DNA of 64,000 nt from NCBI RefSeq assembly GCF_013359755.1, contig NZ_JABMCJ010000091.1:1-64000 (forward strand), given 5' to 3'. The position numbers and the translations under genes are program-made. Under the pieces are notes generated by a model. The model made no database searches. It was not told where the DNA came from and worked only from the letters and a program-made list of their open reading frames with translations. Each line of letters starts with the position of its first letter. Positions within the stretch are counted from its first letter, which is position 1. Of the stretch, positions 38,705 to 47,303 are shown one piece after another. This DNA comes from Tardiphaga robiniae. Its GTDB lineage: Bacteria > Pseudomonadota > Alphaproteobacteria > Rhizobiales > Xanthobacteraceae.

Positions 38705-39418
38705 TCACGTTTTCCGGATGGCGTCGCCGGTGGTGCCGAACAATGCCTCGAAGCGCTTCTCGCCGCTGCGGGTGAAATGCACCACGCGGCTACCGGGCGA
38801 GGGGTCTCTAGCCGCCCATTTCATGGCAGTAAATGAGATCATGATGGCGGCGCCAAGTGTCCCGGCCAGATGGTGGCGGCGCTCGCTCCAGTCGAGGCAG
38901 GCCTTGCAGACCGGCCGGCGCGGATGAGTCAGCGTCGCCGGATCAATCCTCAATTCTTCAGCAACGAACCGGCTGCCCTGGGTCGTGAGTTCGATGACCC
39001 GCTCGGTCTGCCGGATCAGCTTTTGTGCCCGCATACTGTCGAGCATCTGCACGCCGAGATCGCCGGCGAGATGGTCGTAGCAAATCCGCGCGCGGCGCAA
39101 TGCGGGTTCTTTCGGCCCGGTGCGAACGCGGAGATGGCCCGCACGGGCTGCCAGGCCGGCCAGACCTTCCAGCACACCGGCGACATCGGGGCCGGTGAGG
39201 CGATAATAGCGATGGCGCCCTTGTTTTTCCGGCTCGATCAGGCCACCGGCTTCGAGCTTGGAGAGGTGTGAGCTCGCGGTTGGCGCCGTAATCCCGGCTT
39301 CCTGGGCGAGCTCACTCGCGGTCAGCGCACGGCCTGTCATCAGCGCCGTCAGCATATTGGCGCGTGCAGGGTCGCCAACAAGTGCGGCGACCATGGCGAT
39401 GTCGGGGCCTGCTTTCAT
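38705..39418 (-). CDS. ArsR-family winged-helix regulator with C-terminal extension
   Basis: The product has 237 residues. The N-terminal 90 residues form the ArsR helix-turn-helix (RANMLTALMTGRALTASELA, TAPTASSHLSKLEAGGLIEP). The C-terminal half is an extension with RICYDHLAGDLGVQMLD and a CKACLDWSERRHHLAGTLGA motif whose two cysteines may bind a metal. It is divergent from a NIPSNAP gene, and an inverted repeat overlaps its start codon. Confidence 0.9.
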   Translation of the reverse strand: MKAGPDIAMVAALVGDPARANMLTALMTGRALTASELAQEAGITAPTASSHLSKLEAGGLIEPEKQGRHRYYRLTGPDVAGVLEGLAGLAARAGHLRVRTGPKEPALRRARICYDHLAGDLGVQMLDSMRAQKLIRQTERVIELTTQGSRFVAEELRIDPATLTHPRRPVCKACLDWSERRHHLAGTLGAAIMISFTAMKWAARDPSPGSRVVHFTRSGEKRFEALFGTTGDAIRKT

Positions 39419-39440
39419 ACTTCGACGCTAATCAAAGTAT
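39417..39440. promoter_or_regulatory. Candidate operator of the ArsR-type regulator
   Basis: ATACTT (39417-39422) and AAGTAT (39435-39440) form an inverted repeat with a 12-nt spacer. The left arm overlaps the start codon of the regulator and the right arm lies toward the divergent NIPSNAP gene. This position suits autorepression and joint control of both genes. Sequence inference only. Confidence 0.45.
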
Positions 39441-39488
39441 TGCGGTCGAGCAAGCGGCTATATCCAGGCATCTGCAGAGGGAGCCGCC

Positions 39489-39797
39489 ATGACGATCACT
39501 GTCTTCATTCGCTATCAGATCGATCCGTTCAAACGCACATTGTTCGAGGCCTATGCCAAGCGCTGGCTGACGATTATTCCCAAATGCGGTGGTGATCTGC
39601 AGGGCTATTGGATGCCGCATGAAGGAACGAACAACATCGCATTCGGCCTGATCTCGTTTCCAAGTCTCGCGGCCTATGAGGCCTACCGCGCCAGACTGCG
39701 CACTGACGCTGACGGCGTCGCGAATTTCGCGTCGGCCGAGGAGCACCAGTTCATCCTGGCGGAAGAGCGCACATTCCTGCGGCAGGTAACCGCATAG
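39489..39797 (+). CDS. NIPSNAP family protein
   Basis: The product has 102 residues with a good GAGGGAG ribosome site. The pattern [40 protein letters not shown] and [17 protein letters not shown] is typical of NIPSNAP ferredoxin-like alpha/beta barrels, which often act as dimers of unknown catalytic role. The divergent ArsR-type gene probably controls it. Confidence 0.88.
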   Translation: MTITVFIRYQIDPFKRTLFEAYAKRWLTIIPKCGGDLQGYWMPHEGTNNIAFGLISFPSLAAYEAYRARLRTDADGVANFASAEEHQFILAEERTFLRQVTA

Positions 39798-39856
39798 TCC
39801 ACGCGCGACAAAGCCGCGGACACTGCTGTCCGCAGCTTTGTCTGCCCGTCGCGCCG

Positions 39857-40318
39857 TTACTTCGGCGCGCCGCCCTTCGAGCTGTCGATCTCGGTGCCGG
39901 TCGGAGCCGATTGCGGGGCTTGCGGTCGCGCAGGTGCCGCACCGGTGGTGAGACCGGGCTGATTGTTGGTCGGTGTCACGTCCCGCACGCCGGGAGCTAC
40001 CGGCGGCTTCGAATAGGAATCCGCGACGTTGTTGGTTGGCGCCGGCGCCTTTGGCGTACTGTCCTGCGTCGCCGGGGCGGATTGGGATGCGGTCTTCGTC
40101 GCGTCGCCCGGATTCATCGATGTATTGTTCAGGCCGTAGAAGACGGCGCCGAGCAAGACCACAATGCCAAGTGCATAAATAGCCATGCGGCTACCACTGG
40201 CTGGCCCTTCCGCGAGTTCAGGATCGGCCTGCAGCTCATTGTCGAGCCGCGCAGGATTGCGGATGTCATCAGCGGGATTTGGACGATACGGATCATTGGG
40301 ATTGGGAATGTTCGCCAT
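39857..40318 (-). CDS. Single-pass membrane protein with disordered Pro/Thr/Ala-rich tail
   Basis: The product has 153 residues from the ATG opening MANIPNPNDPYRPNPADDIR. A single helix (MAIYALGIVVLLGAVFYGLN) lies at about 45-64, the N-terminal part is cytoplasmic and polar, and the rest is low complexity (SAPATQDSTPKAPAPTNN). No family of known function is recognised; such proteins are common in Bradyrhizobium relatives. AGGAGG precedes the ATG. Confidence 0.75.
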   Translation of the reverse strand: MANIPNPNDPYRPNPADDIRNPARLDNELQADPELAEGPASGSRMAIYALGIVVLLGAVFYGLNNTSMNPGDATKTASQSAPATQDSTPKAPAPTNNVADSYSKPPVAPGVRDVTPTNNQPGLTTGAAPARPQAPQSAPTGTEIDSSKGGAPK

Positions 40319-40495
40319 GGGGTCCTCCTGTGCGGCAAGACAATCGTCAGATGAGGTGCATGTTCCAGAGATTGTGCCATTCCAGAGCCTCATCCTATGT
40401 GGCAATGCAGCGTGATCGGGTCTGCTCATCAGATGTTAAGGCCTGGCTGCGACGCTGAGGCGATTATTGATTCGCAGAAGCGCGTGGCAGCCCGA

Positions 40496-41200
40496 ATGTT
40501 CGATACGATTATCCTCCTGACGGGTCCTGCTGAGCACTCGGTCTTCACAACTTTGCTCCGTGGTCACAATCCGGCCCTTACGGTCCTTCCTGTTTTCACA
40601 GCTGAAGATCTGGCGGCGATCGAGCCCGACTGGCTGCGCCGGGCGCGGATGATTTCGTTCACCACCGGCGTGATAGTCCCCGGCGCGGTGCTCGATCAGC
40701 TTGGCTTTGGCGCCTACAATTTCCATCCGGGTCCGCCGCAATATCCCGGCTGGGCCCCGGCACATTTTGCGCTCTACGATCATGCGACCGACTTCGGCTG
40801 CACGGTCCATCGCATGATTGCACGTGTCGATGCCGGACCGATCGTGGATGTCGAGGCGTTCCCAATTCCGGCGGATATCAGTGTCGCGGGTCTGGAAGAG
40901 ATTGCCTATACGAAGCTGGTGCAGACTTTCTGGCGGATGGCACGCGTTCTGGCCACACAGCCGGAGCCGCTGATCGAGCGGGCGCTGCGCTGGGGCAGCA
41001 CGCGTCACACACGTAAGGCCTATGAGCAGATCTGCGATATCCCGGTAAGCATTGAGAAAGACGAACTGCAGCATCGGGTCAAAGTCTTCGGCACAGACCA
41101 TTTCGGTATCGTTCCGACCATCGGTCTGCATGGCTTCCAGTTTCGGGTCGTCGTGCCCGAGACTGAAAGCGCTATTGCGGACGAAGCTGCCGAAGCCTAG
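40496..41200 (+). CDS. Formyltransferase family protein
   Basis: The product has 234 residues from ATG 40496; an in-frame GTG at 40484 is an alternative. The formyltransferase core is visible: the NFHPGPPQYPGWAPAHFAL motif (the Asn and His of the NxH catalytic pair and the folate loop) and an Asp in IARVDAGPIVD. This is the fold of methionyl-tRNA formyltransferase and PurN, but the C-terminal tRNA domain is missing. It probably formylates a small amine or sugar. The stop overlaps the next, convergent gene by 4 nt. Confidence 0.82.
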   Translation: MFDTIILLTGPAEHSVFTTLLRGHNPALTVLPVFTAEDLAAIEPDWLRRARMISFTTGVIVPGAVLDQLGFGAYNFHPGPPQYPGWAPAHFALYDHATDFGCTVHRMIARVDAGPIVDVEAFPIPADISVAGLEEIAYTKLVQTFWRMARVLATQPEPLIERALRWGSTRHTRKAYEQICDIPVSIEKDELQHRVKVFGTDHFGIVPTIGLHGFQFRVVVPETESAIADEAAEA

Positions 41201-41448
41201 CGGTTAGCCGCGAAGCTCTGGTGCTGCGCGGGCGGGGTCGCTGACGTGTGTGTTTTGGACACTTTGCCGTTGAATTCATAGAGCAGGAAACTCAGCACCA
41301 CGAGTAGCCCCACGCCGATGATGGCCTTGGTCGGCTTGTGATCATGCTCTTCGCCGCAATCCGGATGATAAGAACCGTCATTCGTCGGCACCATATCGCT
41401 GCCGGCGAGTTCAGGCTGCGACGTCCAGGTATTCAGCTTCTGATCCAT
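41197..41448 (-). CDS. Small single-pass membrane protein
   Basis: The product has 83 residues. One helix (AIIGVGLLVVLSFLLYEFNG) lies at about 42-61. The N-terminal part contains YHPDCGEEHDHKPTK, a His/Cys/acidic cluster that could bind a metal. No family is recognised. The 3' end overlaps the convergent formyltransferase gene, and GAGG precedes the ATG. Confidence 0.7.
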   Translation of the reverse strand: MDQKLNTWTSQPELAGSDMVPTNDGSYHPDCGEEHDHKPTKAIIGVGLLVVLSFLLYEFNGKVSKTHTSATPPAQHQSFAANR

Positions 41449-41658
41449 TTCCGTCCTCCATGCCTGATGTTGTCAGGGTGACCGGACAGCAATGGCCCGT
41501 AAAGGCCGATGTTCCGTTTCGGGTGCGCTATTAGCGGGATGCTGCGTTGCTGAGAGGCAGCGTTTCGAAATATTTCTGAAAAAGCTTTGGAACCCATCGC
41601 TCCCCGACGCGTTCCAACATCTCACCGGCATAGGTGACACGTTAGGGGCAGTTTCGGA

Positions 41659-43146
41659 ATGAGTGGCGATAACGGCCGGTTTGCAACCGGCGTACCGGGT
41701 CTCGATGCGATCCTGGGCGGGGGCGTTTTCGACGGCGGCATCTACATCATTCAGGGCGCCCCGGGCGCCGGAAAGACGATTTTGGGCAACCAGATCTGTT
41801 TCGCGCAGGCCGCGCAGGGGCGGAACGCGCTTTACATCACGCTGCTTGCCGAAAGCCACGCCCGCATGATCGGACACATGCGGCGGATGACCTTCTTCGA
41901 TGAAGCAGCAATTCCCGACCGCATGTCCTATGTCGGCGCCTTCAAGACGCTGGAAGACGACGGGCTGCGCGGACTGCTGGACGTGGTCCGCCGCGAGGTT
42001 CGCACGCGCAAGGCCAGCATCCTCGTGCTCGATGGTCTCATCACCGTGCACGAAAAGGCGCGCTCCGAGCTTGAGCTGAAGAAGTTCATCCACGAATTGC
42101 AGACCCAGGCCGCCTTCAGCAACTGCACCATGTTCCTTCTGACCAGCGCCTTCGACGCCGATGCGCATCCGCCTGAGCATACGATGGTGGACGGTCTGAT
42201 CGAGCTGCAGACCTCGTTGCACGGCCGCCGTGCCGAGCGTTCGCTGCAGGTCCATAAACTGCGTGGCACCTGGTTCATGGGCGGCAAGCACTCCTATCGC
42301 ATCACCGAGAACGGCCACGCCATCTATCCGCGTATCGAGGCGCTGCTGGAGACACCGAGCGTTTGGGACAGCGCCGATGGTCCGATGGTCTCGGTCGGTA
42401 TCGGCGGCGTCGACAAGATGCTCGGCGGCGGCGTCGATACGCATTCGGTGACCGTCGTGCTCGGACCTTCCGGGTCGGGCAAGACCACCGCAGGCCTCCA
42501 GTTCCTGACCGGCGGTCCCGCCAATGAACCGGCGATGCTGTTCGGGTTTCACGAGAATCCGATGGCGCTGCGGATCAAGGCCGACAGCCTCAAGCTGCCG
42601 CTGAAGGCGCGGGGCGAAAAGGTCACGCTGATGTGGCGCCCGCAGACAGAAGCGGTGCTCGACGAGGTCGCAACCGAGCTGCTCTCGACCATCAGGCAGA
42701 ACGGCGTGCGCCGTCTGGTGATCGATGGCATCGAAGGCTTCTCGAAGCTCACCGACGAAAAGGAGCGCATCGGCTCTTTTTTGTCGGCGCTGTGCAACGA
42801 GTTGCGCGCACTCGGTGTTACCACGCTGGCGACGGCAGAAACCGATCACGCTGGCATGACACCCGGGCAGCCGCTCAAGGGTGTCAACCAGACGGGTCTC
42901 TCCGCGGTTGCTGAGAACATCATCGCGCTGCATCTCGCAGCCCTGCGCTCGGAAAACCATCGTCTGATGACCATTCTGAAATCGCGTGACCGCCGGACCG
43001 ATATGCGCATGCGCCGCTTTGAAATTCTCGACGGCGGCATCGTTCTTGATGCCGATTTCCAGAGTGCGGAGCGCATCCTCAGGGACATTTCTAGTCAGGG
43101 ACCTGCACCAACTCCATCGACGGATCTTAAGTTGACTGGAGAATAG
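41659..43146 (+). CDS. KaiC-like two-domain ATPase
   Basis: The product has 495 residues with two tandem RecA/KaiC domains. The first P-loop is GAPGAGKT (33-40), with a Walker B-like ILVLDG (121-126). The second P-loop is GPSGSGKTT (269-277), with LVIDGIEG near 353-360. The KaiC fold is plain (TGVPGLDAILGGGVFDGGIY and the duplicate VGIGGVDKMLGGGVD). In the region matching the phosphorylated Ser-Thr pair of cyanobacterial KaiC I read TGLSAVAENII, with the Ser kept (415) and the Thr replaced by Ala. No KaiA or KaiB gene is nearby. A single-domain receiver gene starts 3 nt after the stop. Confidence 0.9.
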   Translation: MSGDNGRFATGVPGLDAILGGGVFDGGIYIIQGAPGAGKTILGNQICFAQAAQGRNALYITLLAESHARMIGHMRRMTFFDEAAIPDRMSYVGAFKTLEDDGLRGLLDVVRREVRTRKASILVLDGLITVHEKARSELELKKFIHELQTQAAFSNCTMFLLTSAFDADAHPPEHTMVDGLIELQTSLHGRRAERSLQVHKLRGTWFMGGKHSYRITENGHAIYPRIEALLETPSVWDSADGPMVSVGIGGVDKMLGGGVDTHSVTVVLGPSGSGKTTAGLQFLTGGPANEPAMLFGFHENPMALRIKADSLKLPLKARGEKVTLMWRPQTEAVLDEVATELLSTIRQNGVRRLVIDGIEGFSKLTDEKERIGSFLSALCNELRALGVTTLATAETDHAGMTPGQPLKGVNQTGLSAVAENIIALHLAALRSENHRLMTILKSRDRRTDMRMRRFEILDGGIVLDADFQSAERILRDISSQGPAPTPSTDLKLTGE

Positions 43147-43148
43147 CG

Positions 43149-43514
43149 GTGCGAACTGTCCTGATTGTCGAGGACGAATGGGCGATCGCCGACTGGCTCG
43201 AAGTCCTGTTGAGCGAATATGCCTTCAATGTCCTCGTAGCCGGCAACGGCCGTGAGGCGCTCGACATTCTGCATCGGGACACGCCCGATCTCGTGCTAAC
43301 CGATTTCATGATGCCGTTCCTCGACGGCGCCGGCCTGATCGCAGCGATGGGGCAGGACGAGCGGCTGAGCGGAATTCCGGTGGTCGTCATGACCTCGTTG
43401 CTGGAGCATGTCGTGCGCGACCGGGCAGGGCGTTTTCACGCCTATCTGCGCAAGCCGTTCCGCGAGGCCGATCTGATGAGGATCATCAGCGAGATATTCC
43501 CGGGCGAGGCCTGA
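43149..43514 (+). CDS. Single-domain response regulator (CheY-like receiver)
   Basis: The product has 121 residues with a GTG start. The acidic pair Glu8-Asp9 (LIVEDE), phosphoacceptor Asp52 (LVLTDFMMP), Thr82 and Lys102 (LRKPF) are all present, so it can be phosphorylated. There is no output domain. Its position 2 nt after the KaiC-like ATPase implies co-translation and a shared pathway. No histidine kinase gene is in the neighbourhood. Confidence 0.93.
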   Translation: MRTVLIVEDEWAIADWLEVLLSEYAFNVLVAGNGREALDILHRDTPDLVLTDFMMPFLDGAGLIAAMGQDERLSGIPVVVMTSLLEHVVRDRAGRFHAYLRKPFREADLMRIISEIFPGEA

Positions 43515-43710
43515 GCCTCCTTTGGCAGTTTGTGCTGCATCGCACTGCAGCGTGAAGCCGTTACGTCCTTGCGCCAAAGGCCTTTGCGGCGACACAACGT
43601 GACAAGCCTACCGGCCGCATTCATCACGAAATTGCGTTCTTTGGACGCGGGGCTCCATTGCCCAGAATTGTGGTGCGTCCCGTTCAAAATCCAACATAGA
43701 CTGTTTCTAA

Positions 43711-43789
43711 GGGAGTCGAACGACCCCAGATAATAGGCGCGAGCAGGCCGGACGACACAGTCCGGGGCGATAGCCCCGGGCGACAGCTC
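43711..43789 (+). promoter_or_regulatory. Hairpin-rich leader before the indolepyruvate oxidoreductase
   Basis: Three adjacent stems are visible: GGG-GTCG/CGAC-CCC (43711-43726), CCGGAC/GTCCGG (43748-43753 with 43760-43765), and GGGC/GCCC around GATA (43765-43776). A closing pair GAGC/GCTC (43741-43744 with 43786-43789) encloses the last two, giving a possible three-way junction that ends 25 nt before the ATG. It does not match a riboswitch that I can name. The rest of the 43515-43710 stretch shows nothing certain. Confidence 0.45.
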
Positions 43790-43814
43790 AGAGGCCGCAG
43801 TGACGAGGGTGGGA

Positions 43815-46800
43815 ATGGGAATTAATCAAGGCGCGATCAGTCTCGATCAGAAATACACCCAGGGCTCCGGCCACATCTTCCTGACCGGCATTCAGGCGCT
43901 GGTGCGACTGCCGATGGCGCAGGTCCGCAGGGACCGCGCGGCGGGTCTGAACACCGCAGCCTTTGTGACCGGCTATCGCGGCTCGCCGCTCGGCGGCTAC
44001 GACCAGCAGCTCGTGGCCGCGCGAAAACATCTCGATCAATACGGCGTCAAATTCCAGCCCGGCGTCAACGAAGATCTCGCAGCCACCGCGATCTGGGGCA
44101 CCCAGCAGCTCAATCTCTCGCCCGGCGCCGAATATGATGGCGTGGTCGGCATCTGGTACGGCAAGGGCCCTGGCGTCGATCGCTGCGGTGACGTCTTCCG
44201 TCACGGCAATGCTGCCGGCTCCGCGAAATTCGGTGGCGTGCTCTGTCTCGCCGGCGACGATCACGGCGCCAAGTCGTCGACCGTTCCGCATCAGTCCGAC
44301 CATGCGTTCATATCGGCGCTGATGCCTTATCTTTATCCTTCGAGCATCCACGAGATGATCGAGATGGGTCTGCTCGGTATCGCGATGTCGCGCTATTCCG
44401 GCTGCTGGGTTGGCATGAAGGTGATCACCGAAACCGTGGAGACCACGGCGGAGATCAACCTCAACGACGAAATGACGCCGTTCAATATTCCCACCGATTT
44501 CGAACTGCCGCCGGATGGTCTGAACCTGCGCTGGCCGGACGACCGCTATGTGCAGGATCGCCGCTTGCAGGACTACAAGGGCTTCGCCGCCATCGCCTTT
44601 GCCCGGGCCAACAATATCAACCGCGTTACCATGGACTCGCCAAATGCGCGCTTCGGTATCATGGCCTCCGGCAAGAGCTATGAAGACGTGCGCCAGGCAC
44701 TGCGCGAGCTCGGCATTACCGAAGAGGTGGCCGCGAAGATTGGTCTGCGGCTGTACAAGATCGGCATGCCGTGGCCGCTGGAGCCGGAAGGCGTGCGCAA
44801 GTTCGCGGTGGGCCTCGAAGAGATCTTCATCGTCGAAGAGCGCCGCGAGATCGTCGAGAACCAGGTCAAGCAGGAGCTGTTCAACTGGCGCGACGATGTG
44901 CGGCCACGCATCGTCGGCAAGATGGATTCCCACGATCATCGCTTCCTGCCATTCGCCGAAGAACTGAGCGTCGCCAAGGTCGCGACCTCGCTGGTGGATC
45001 GCCTGCTGGCGATGGAGATCGATCCGGAGATCGCGGCACTGCTGCGCGCCAAGGCCGACTGGTTTCACGGCCGCGAGGCCTCGCAAGTCCAGAACGTCGT
45101 GCCGATCACGCGCACACCGTATTTCTGCTCGGGCTGCCCGCACAATACTTCGACCAAGGTCCCGGAGGGCTCGCGTGCGCTGGCCGGCATTGGCTGCCAC
45201 TTCATGTCGCTGTGGATGGATCGCTCCACCGAGACCTTCACCCATATGGGCGGTGAGGGCGTGCCATGGACCGGCATTGCGCCGTTCACCAAGGAGAAGC
45301 ATATCTTCGCCAATCTCGGCGATGGCACATACTTCCATTCCGGCTCTCTGGCGATCCGTCAGTCGATCGCCTCCAAGGCCAACATCACCTACAAGATCCT
45401 CTACAACGATGCCGTGGCGATGACCGGTGGTCAGCACCATGACGGTGACCTGTCGCCGCAGAAAATCACGTTCCAGCTCCACAGCGAGGGCATCCGCGAG
45501 ATCTATCTCGTGTCCGAGAATCCCGATGCCTATCCCGCCAACACCATTGCGCCGGGCGTGAAGCTGGCGCATCGCGACGAACTCGACAACGTGATGAAGA
45601 CGCTACGCGACGTGCCGGGCTGCTCGGCCATCGTGTTCGTGCAGACCTGCGCGGCCGAGAAGCGTCGCCGCCGCAAGAAGGGCATTCTGGAAGATCCGCA
45701 GCGCCGCGTGCTCATCAACCCGGCCGTCTGCGAAGGCTGCGGCGATTGCTCGGTGCAGTCGAACTGCATTTCGGTGGAGCCGCTGGAGACCCCATTGGGT
45801 CGCAAGCGCACCATCAACCAGTCGTCCTGCAACAAGGACTATTCGTGCCTCAAGGGCTTCTGCCCGTCCTTCGTCACGGTTGATGGCGGCAAGCTGAAGC
45901 GCAAGGCGCCCGTCGAACTCGGCGCCATCGGTGCATTGCCGGAGCCCGCCACGCGGCCAACGCTCGACAAGCCCTATAATGTCGCCGTCGGCGGCGTCGG
46001 TGGCACCGGCGTGCTGACTATCGGTGCACTACTTGGCATGGCCGCGCATATCGAGGGCAAAGCCTCGATGATCCTCGACATGTCTGGCCTCGCGCAGAAG
46101 GGCGGCGCGGTGCTCAGCCATGTGCGTCTCGCCAACGACACGGGGGACGTGACCTGCTCGCGCATCGTCACTGGCACGGCGGATGTCCTGATCGCAGCCG
46201 ATGAAGTGGTGGCCATCGCCAAGGATACGATCTCGCTTTGCGAGAGCTCGCGCACCACTGGCATCGTCAACACCCATCTGATCCCGATCGCGGATTTCGT
46301 GCGCAACCGCGACTTCAATTTCCAGTCCCGCAAGGTCAACAACGTGCTGGAAATGTCGCTGCGCAAGGAATCGACGTTCCTCGATTTCACCAAGGCGGCC
46401 GAAGCACTGCTCGGCGATTCCATCGCCACCAACATGATGATGATGGGCTTTGCCTATCAGCAGGGGCTGCTGCCGCTGCAGGCAGCGTCGATCGAGCAGG
46501 CTATCGAACTCAATGGCGTCTCGATCAAGATGAACATGCTGGCGTTCCAGCTTGGCCGTCTTGCCGCCGCCGATCCGGCACGGCTCGCCGATATGCTCAA
46601 GGGTGCCGATGAGACCATCGCGCCAAAGACGCTGGATGAGATGAGCCTCGACGAGATCGTCGCTCATCGCAGCGGATTGCTGACGGACTATCAGAACGGC
46701 AAGCTCGCCGAGCGCTATCAGGCGATGGTCGATCTGGTCCGTGAGGCCGCCATGCGTGGTGGCTATGACGATGAACTGCCGCGCGCGGTAGCGATCAACT

Positions 46801-47303
46801 ATGCCAAGCTACTCGCCTACAAGGATGAATACGAGGTCGCGCGGCTCTATACCGACGGCAAGTTCGAGAAGCAGCTGCGCGATCAGTTCGAGGGTGACGT
46901 CAAGATCAGCTTCAATCTCGCGCCGCCGATGCTGCCGGGTACGGATGCGTCGGGGCGCCCGAAGAAGCGCGCTTTCGGCGCCTGGATGCTGCCGCTGTTT
47001 CGCATTCTGGCGAAGCTGCGCACCTTGCGCGGCACGCCGTTTGACGTGTTCGGCTACAGCGCCGACCGCAGACTGGAGCGCGATCTGATCGCGGGCTACG
47101 AGAAGGACGTCGCGACGGTCTTGAACCTGCTGTCGCCGCTCACTGTGGATACGGCCGTGCAGCTTCTCTCGCTGCCCGACAGCATTCGCGGTTACGGCCC
47201 GGTGAAGGAAGCCTCGGTCGTGGCGGCGAAGGCGCGCTATGCCGAACTCGCCAAGGACCTCGCCAATCCACCACCGGCGCCGCGGCAGATCGCGGCGGAG
47301 TAG
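43815..47303 (+). CDS. Indolepyruvate ferredoxin oxidoreductase, fused large protein
   Basis: The product has 1162 residues from ATG 43815, which has GAGGG 5 nt upstream; a GTG at 43800 is less likely. The N-terminal half is the pyrimidine and TPP-binding part (TGYRGSPLGGYDQQL, CPHNTSTKVPEGSRALAGIG, FANLGDGTYFHSGSLAIRQS). Near residue 637 lie cysteine motifs for iron-sulfur clusters (CEGCGDCSVQSNC, CNKDYSCLKGFCPSF). The C-terminal gamma-type domain follows (VGGVGGTGVLTIGALLGMAA). The enzyme oxidatively decarboxylates aryl or branched 2-oxo acids to acyl-CoA with ferredoxin. The single-chain form is usual in aerobic proteobacteria. Confidence 0.95.
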   Translation: MGINQGAISLDQKYTQGSGHIFLTGIQALVRLPMAQVRRDRAAGLNTAAFVTGYRGSPLGGYDQQLVAARKHLDQYGVKFQPGVNEDLAATAIWGTQQLNLSPGAEYDGVVGIWYGKGPGVDRCGDVFRHGNAAGSAKFGGVLCLAGDDHGAKSSTVPHQSDHAFISALMPYLYPSSIHEMIEMGLLGIAMSRYSGCWVGMKVITETVETTAEINLNDEMTPFNIPTDFELPPDGLNLRWPDDRYVQDRRLQDYKGFAAIAFARANNINRVTMDSPNARFGIMASGKSYEDVRQALRELGITEEVAAKIGLRLYKIGMPWPLEPEGVRKFAVGLEEIFIVEERREIVENQVKQELFNWRDDVRPRIVGKMDSHDHRFLPFAEELSVAKVATSLVDRLLAMEIDPEIAALLRAKADWFHGREASQVQNVVPITRTPYFCSGCPHNTSTKVPEGSRALAGIGCHFMSLWMDRSTETFTHMGGEGVPWTGIAPFTKEKHIFANLGDGTYFHSGSLAIRQSIASKANITYKILYNDAVAMTGGQHHDGDLSPQKITFQLHSEGIREIYLVSENPDAYPANTIAPGVKLAHRDELDNVMKTLRDVPGCSAIVFVQTCAAEKRRRRKKGILEDPQRRVLINPAVCEGCGDCSVQSNCISVEPLETPLGRKRTINQSSCNKDYSCLKGFCPSFVTVDGGKLKRKAPVELGAIGALPEPATRPTLDKPYNVAVGGVGGTGVLTIGALLGMAAHIEGKASMILDMSGLAQKGGAVLSHVRLANDTGDVTCSRIVTGTADVLIAADEVVAIAKDTISLCESSRTTGIVNTHLIPIADFVRNRDFNFQSRKVNNVLEMSLRKESTFLDFTKAAEALLGDSIATNMMMMGFAYQQGLLPLQAASIEQAIELNGVSIKMNMLAFQLGRLAAADPARLADMLKGADETIAPKTLDEMSLDEIVAHRSGLLTDYQNGKLAERYQAMVDLVREAAMRGGYDDELPRAVAINYAKLLAYKDEYEVARLYTDGKFEKQLRDQFEGDVKISFNLAPPMLPGTDASGRPKKRAFGAWMLPLFRILAKLRTLRGTPFDVFGYSADRRLERDLIAGYEKDVATVLNLLSPLTVDTAVQLLSLPDSIRGYGPVKEASVVAAKARYAELAKDLANPPPAPRQIAAE

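Noticed and set aside
43788-45572. A 594-codon minus-strand frame opposite the indolepyruvate oxidoreductase
   Set aside because: The plus-strand product shows TPP and iron-sulfur motifs; the antisense one shows none.
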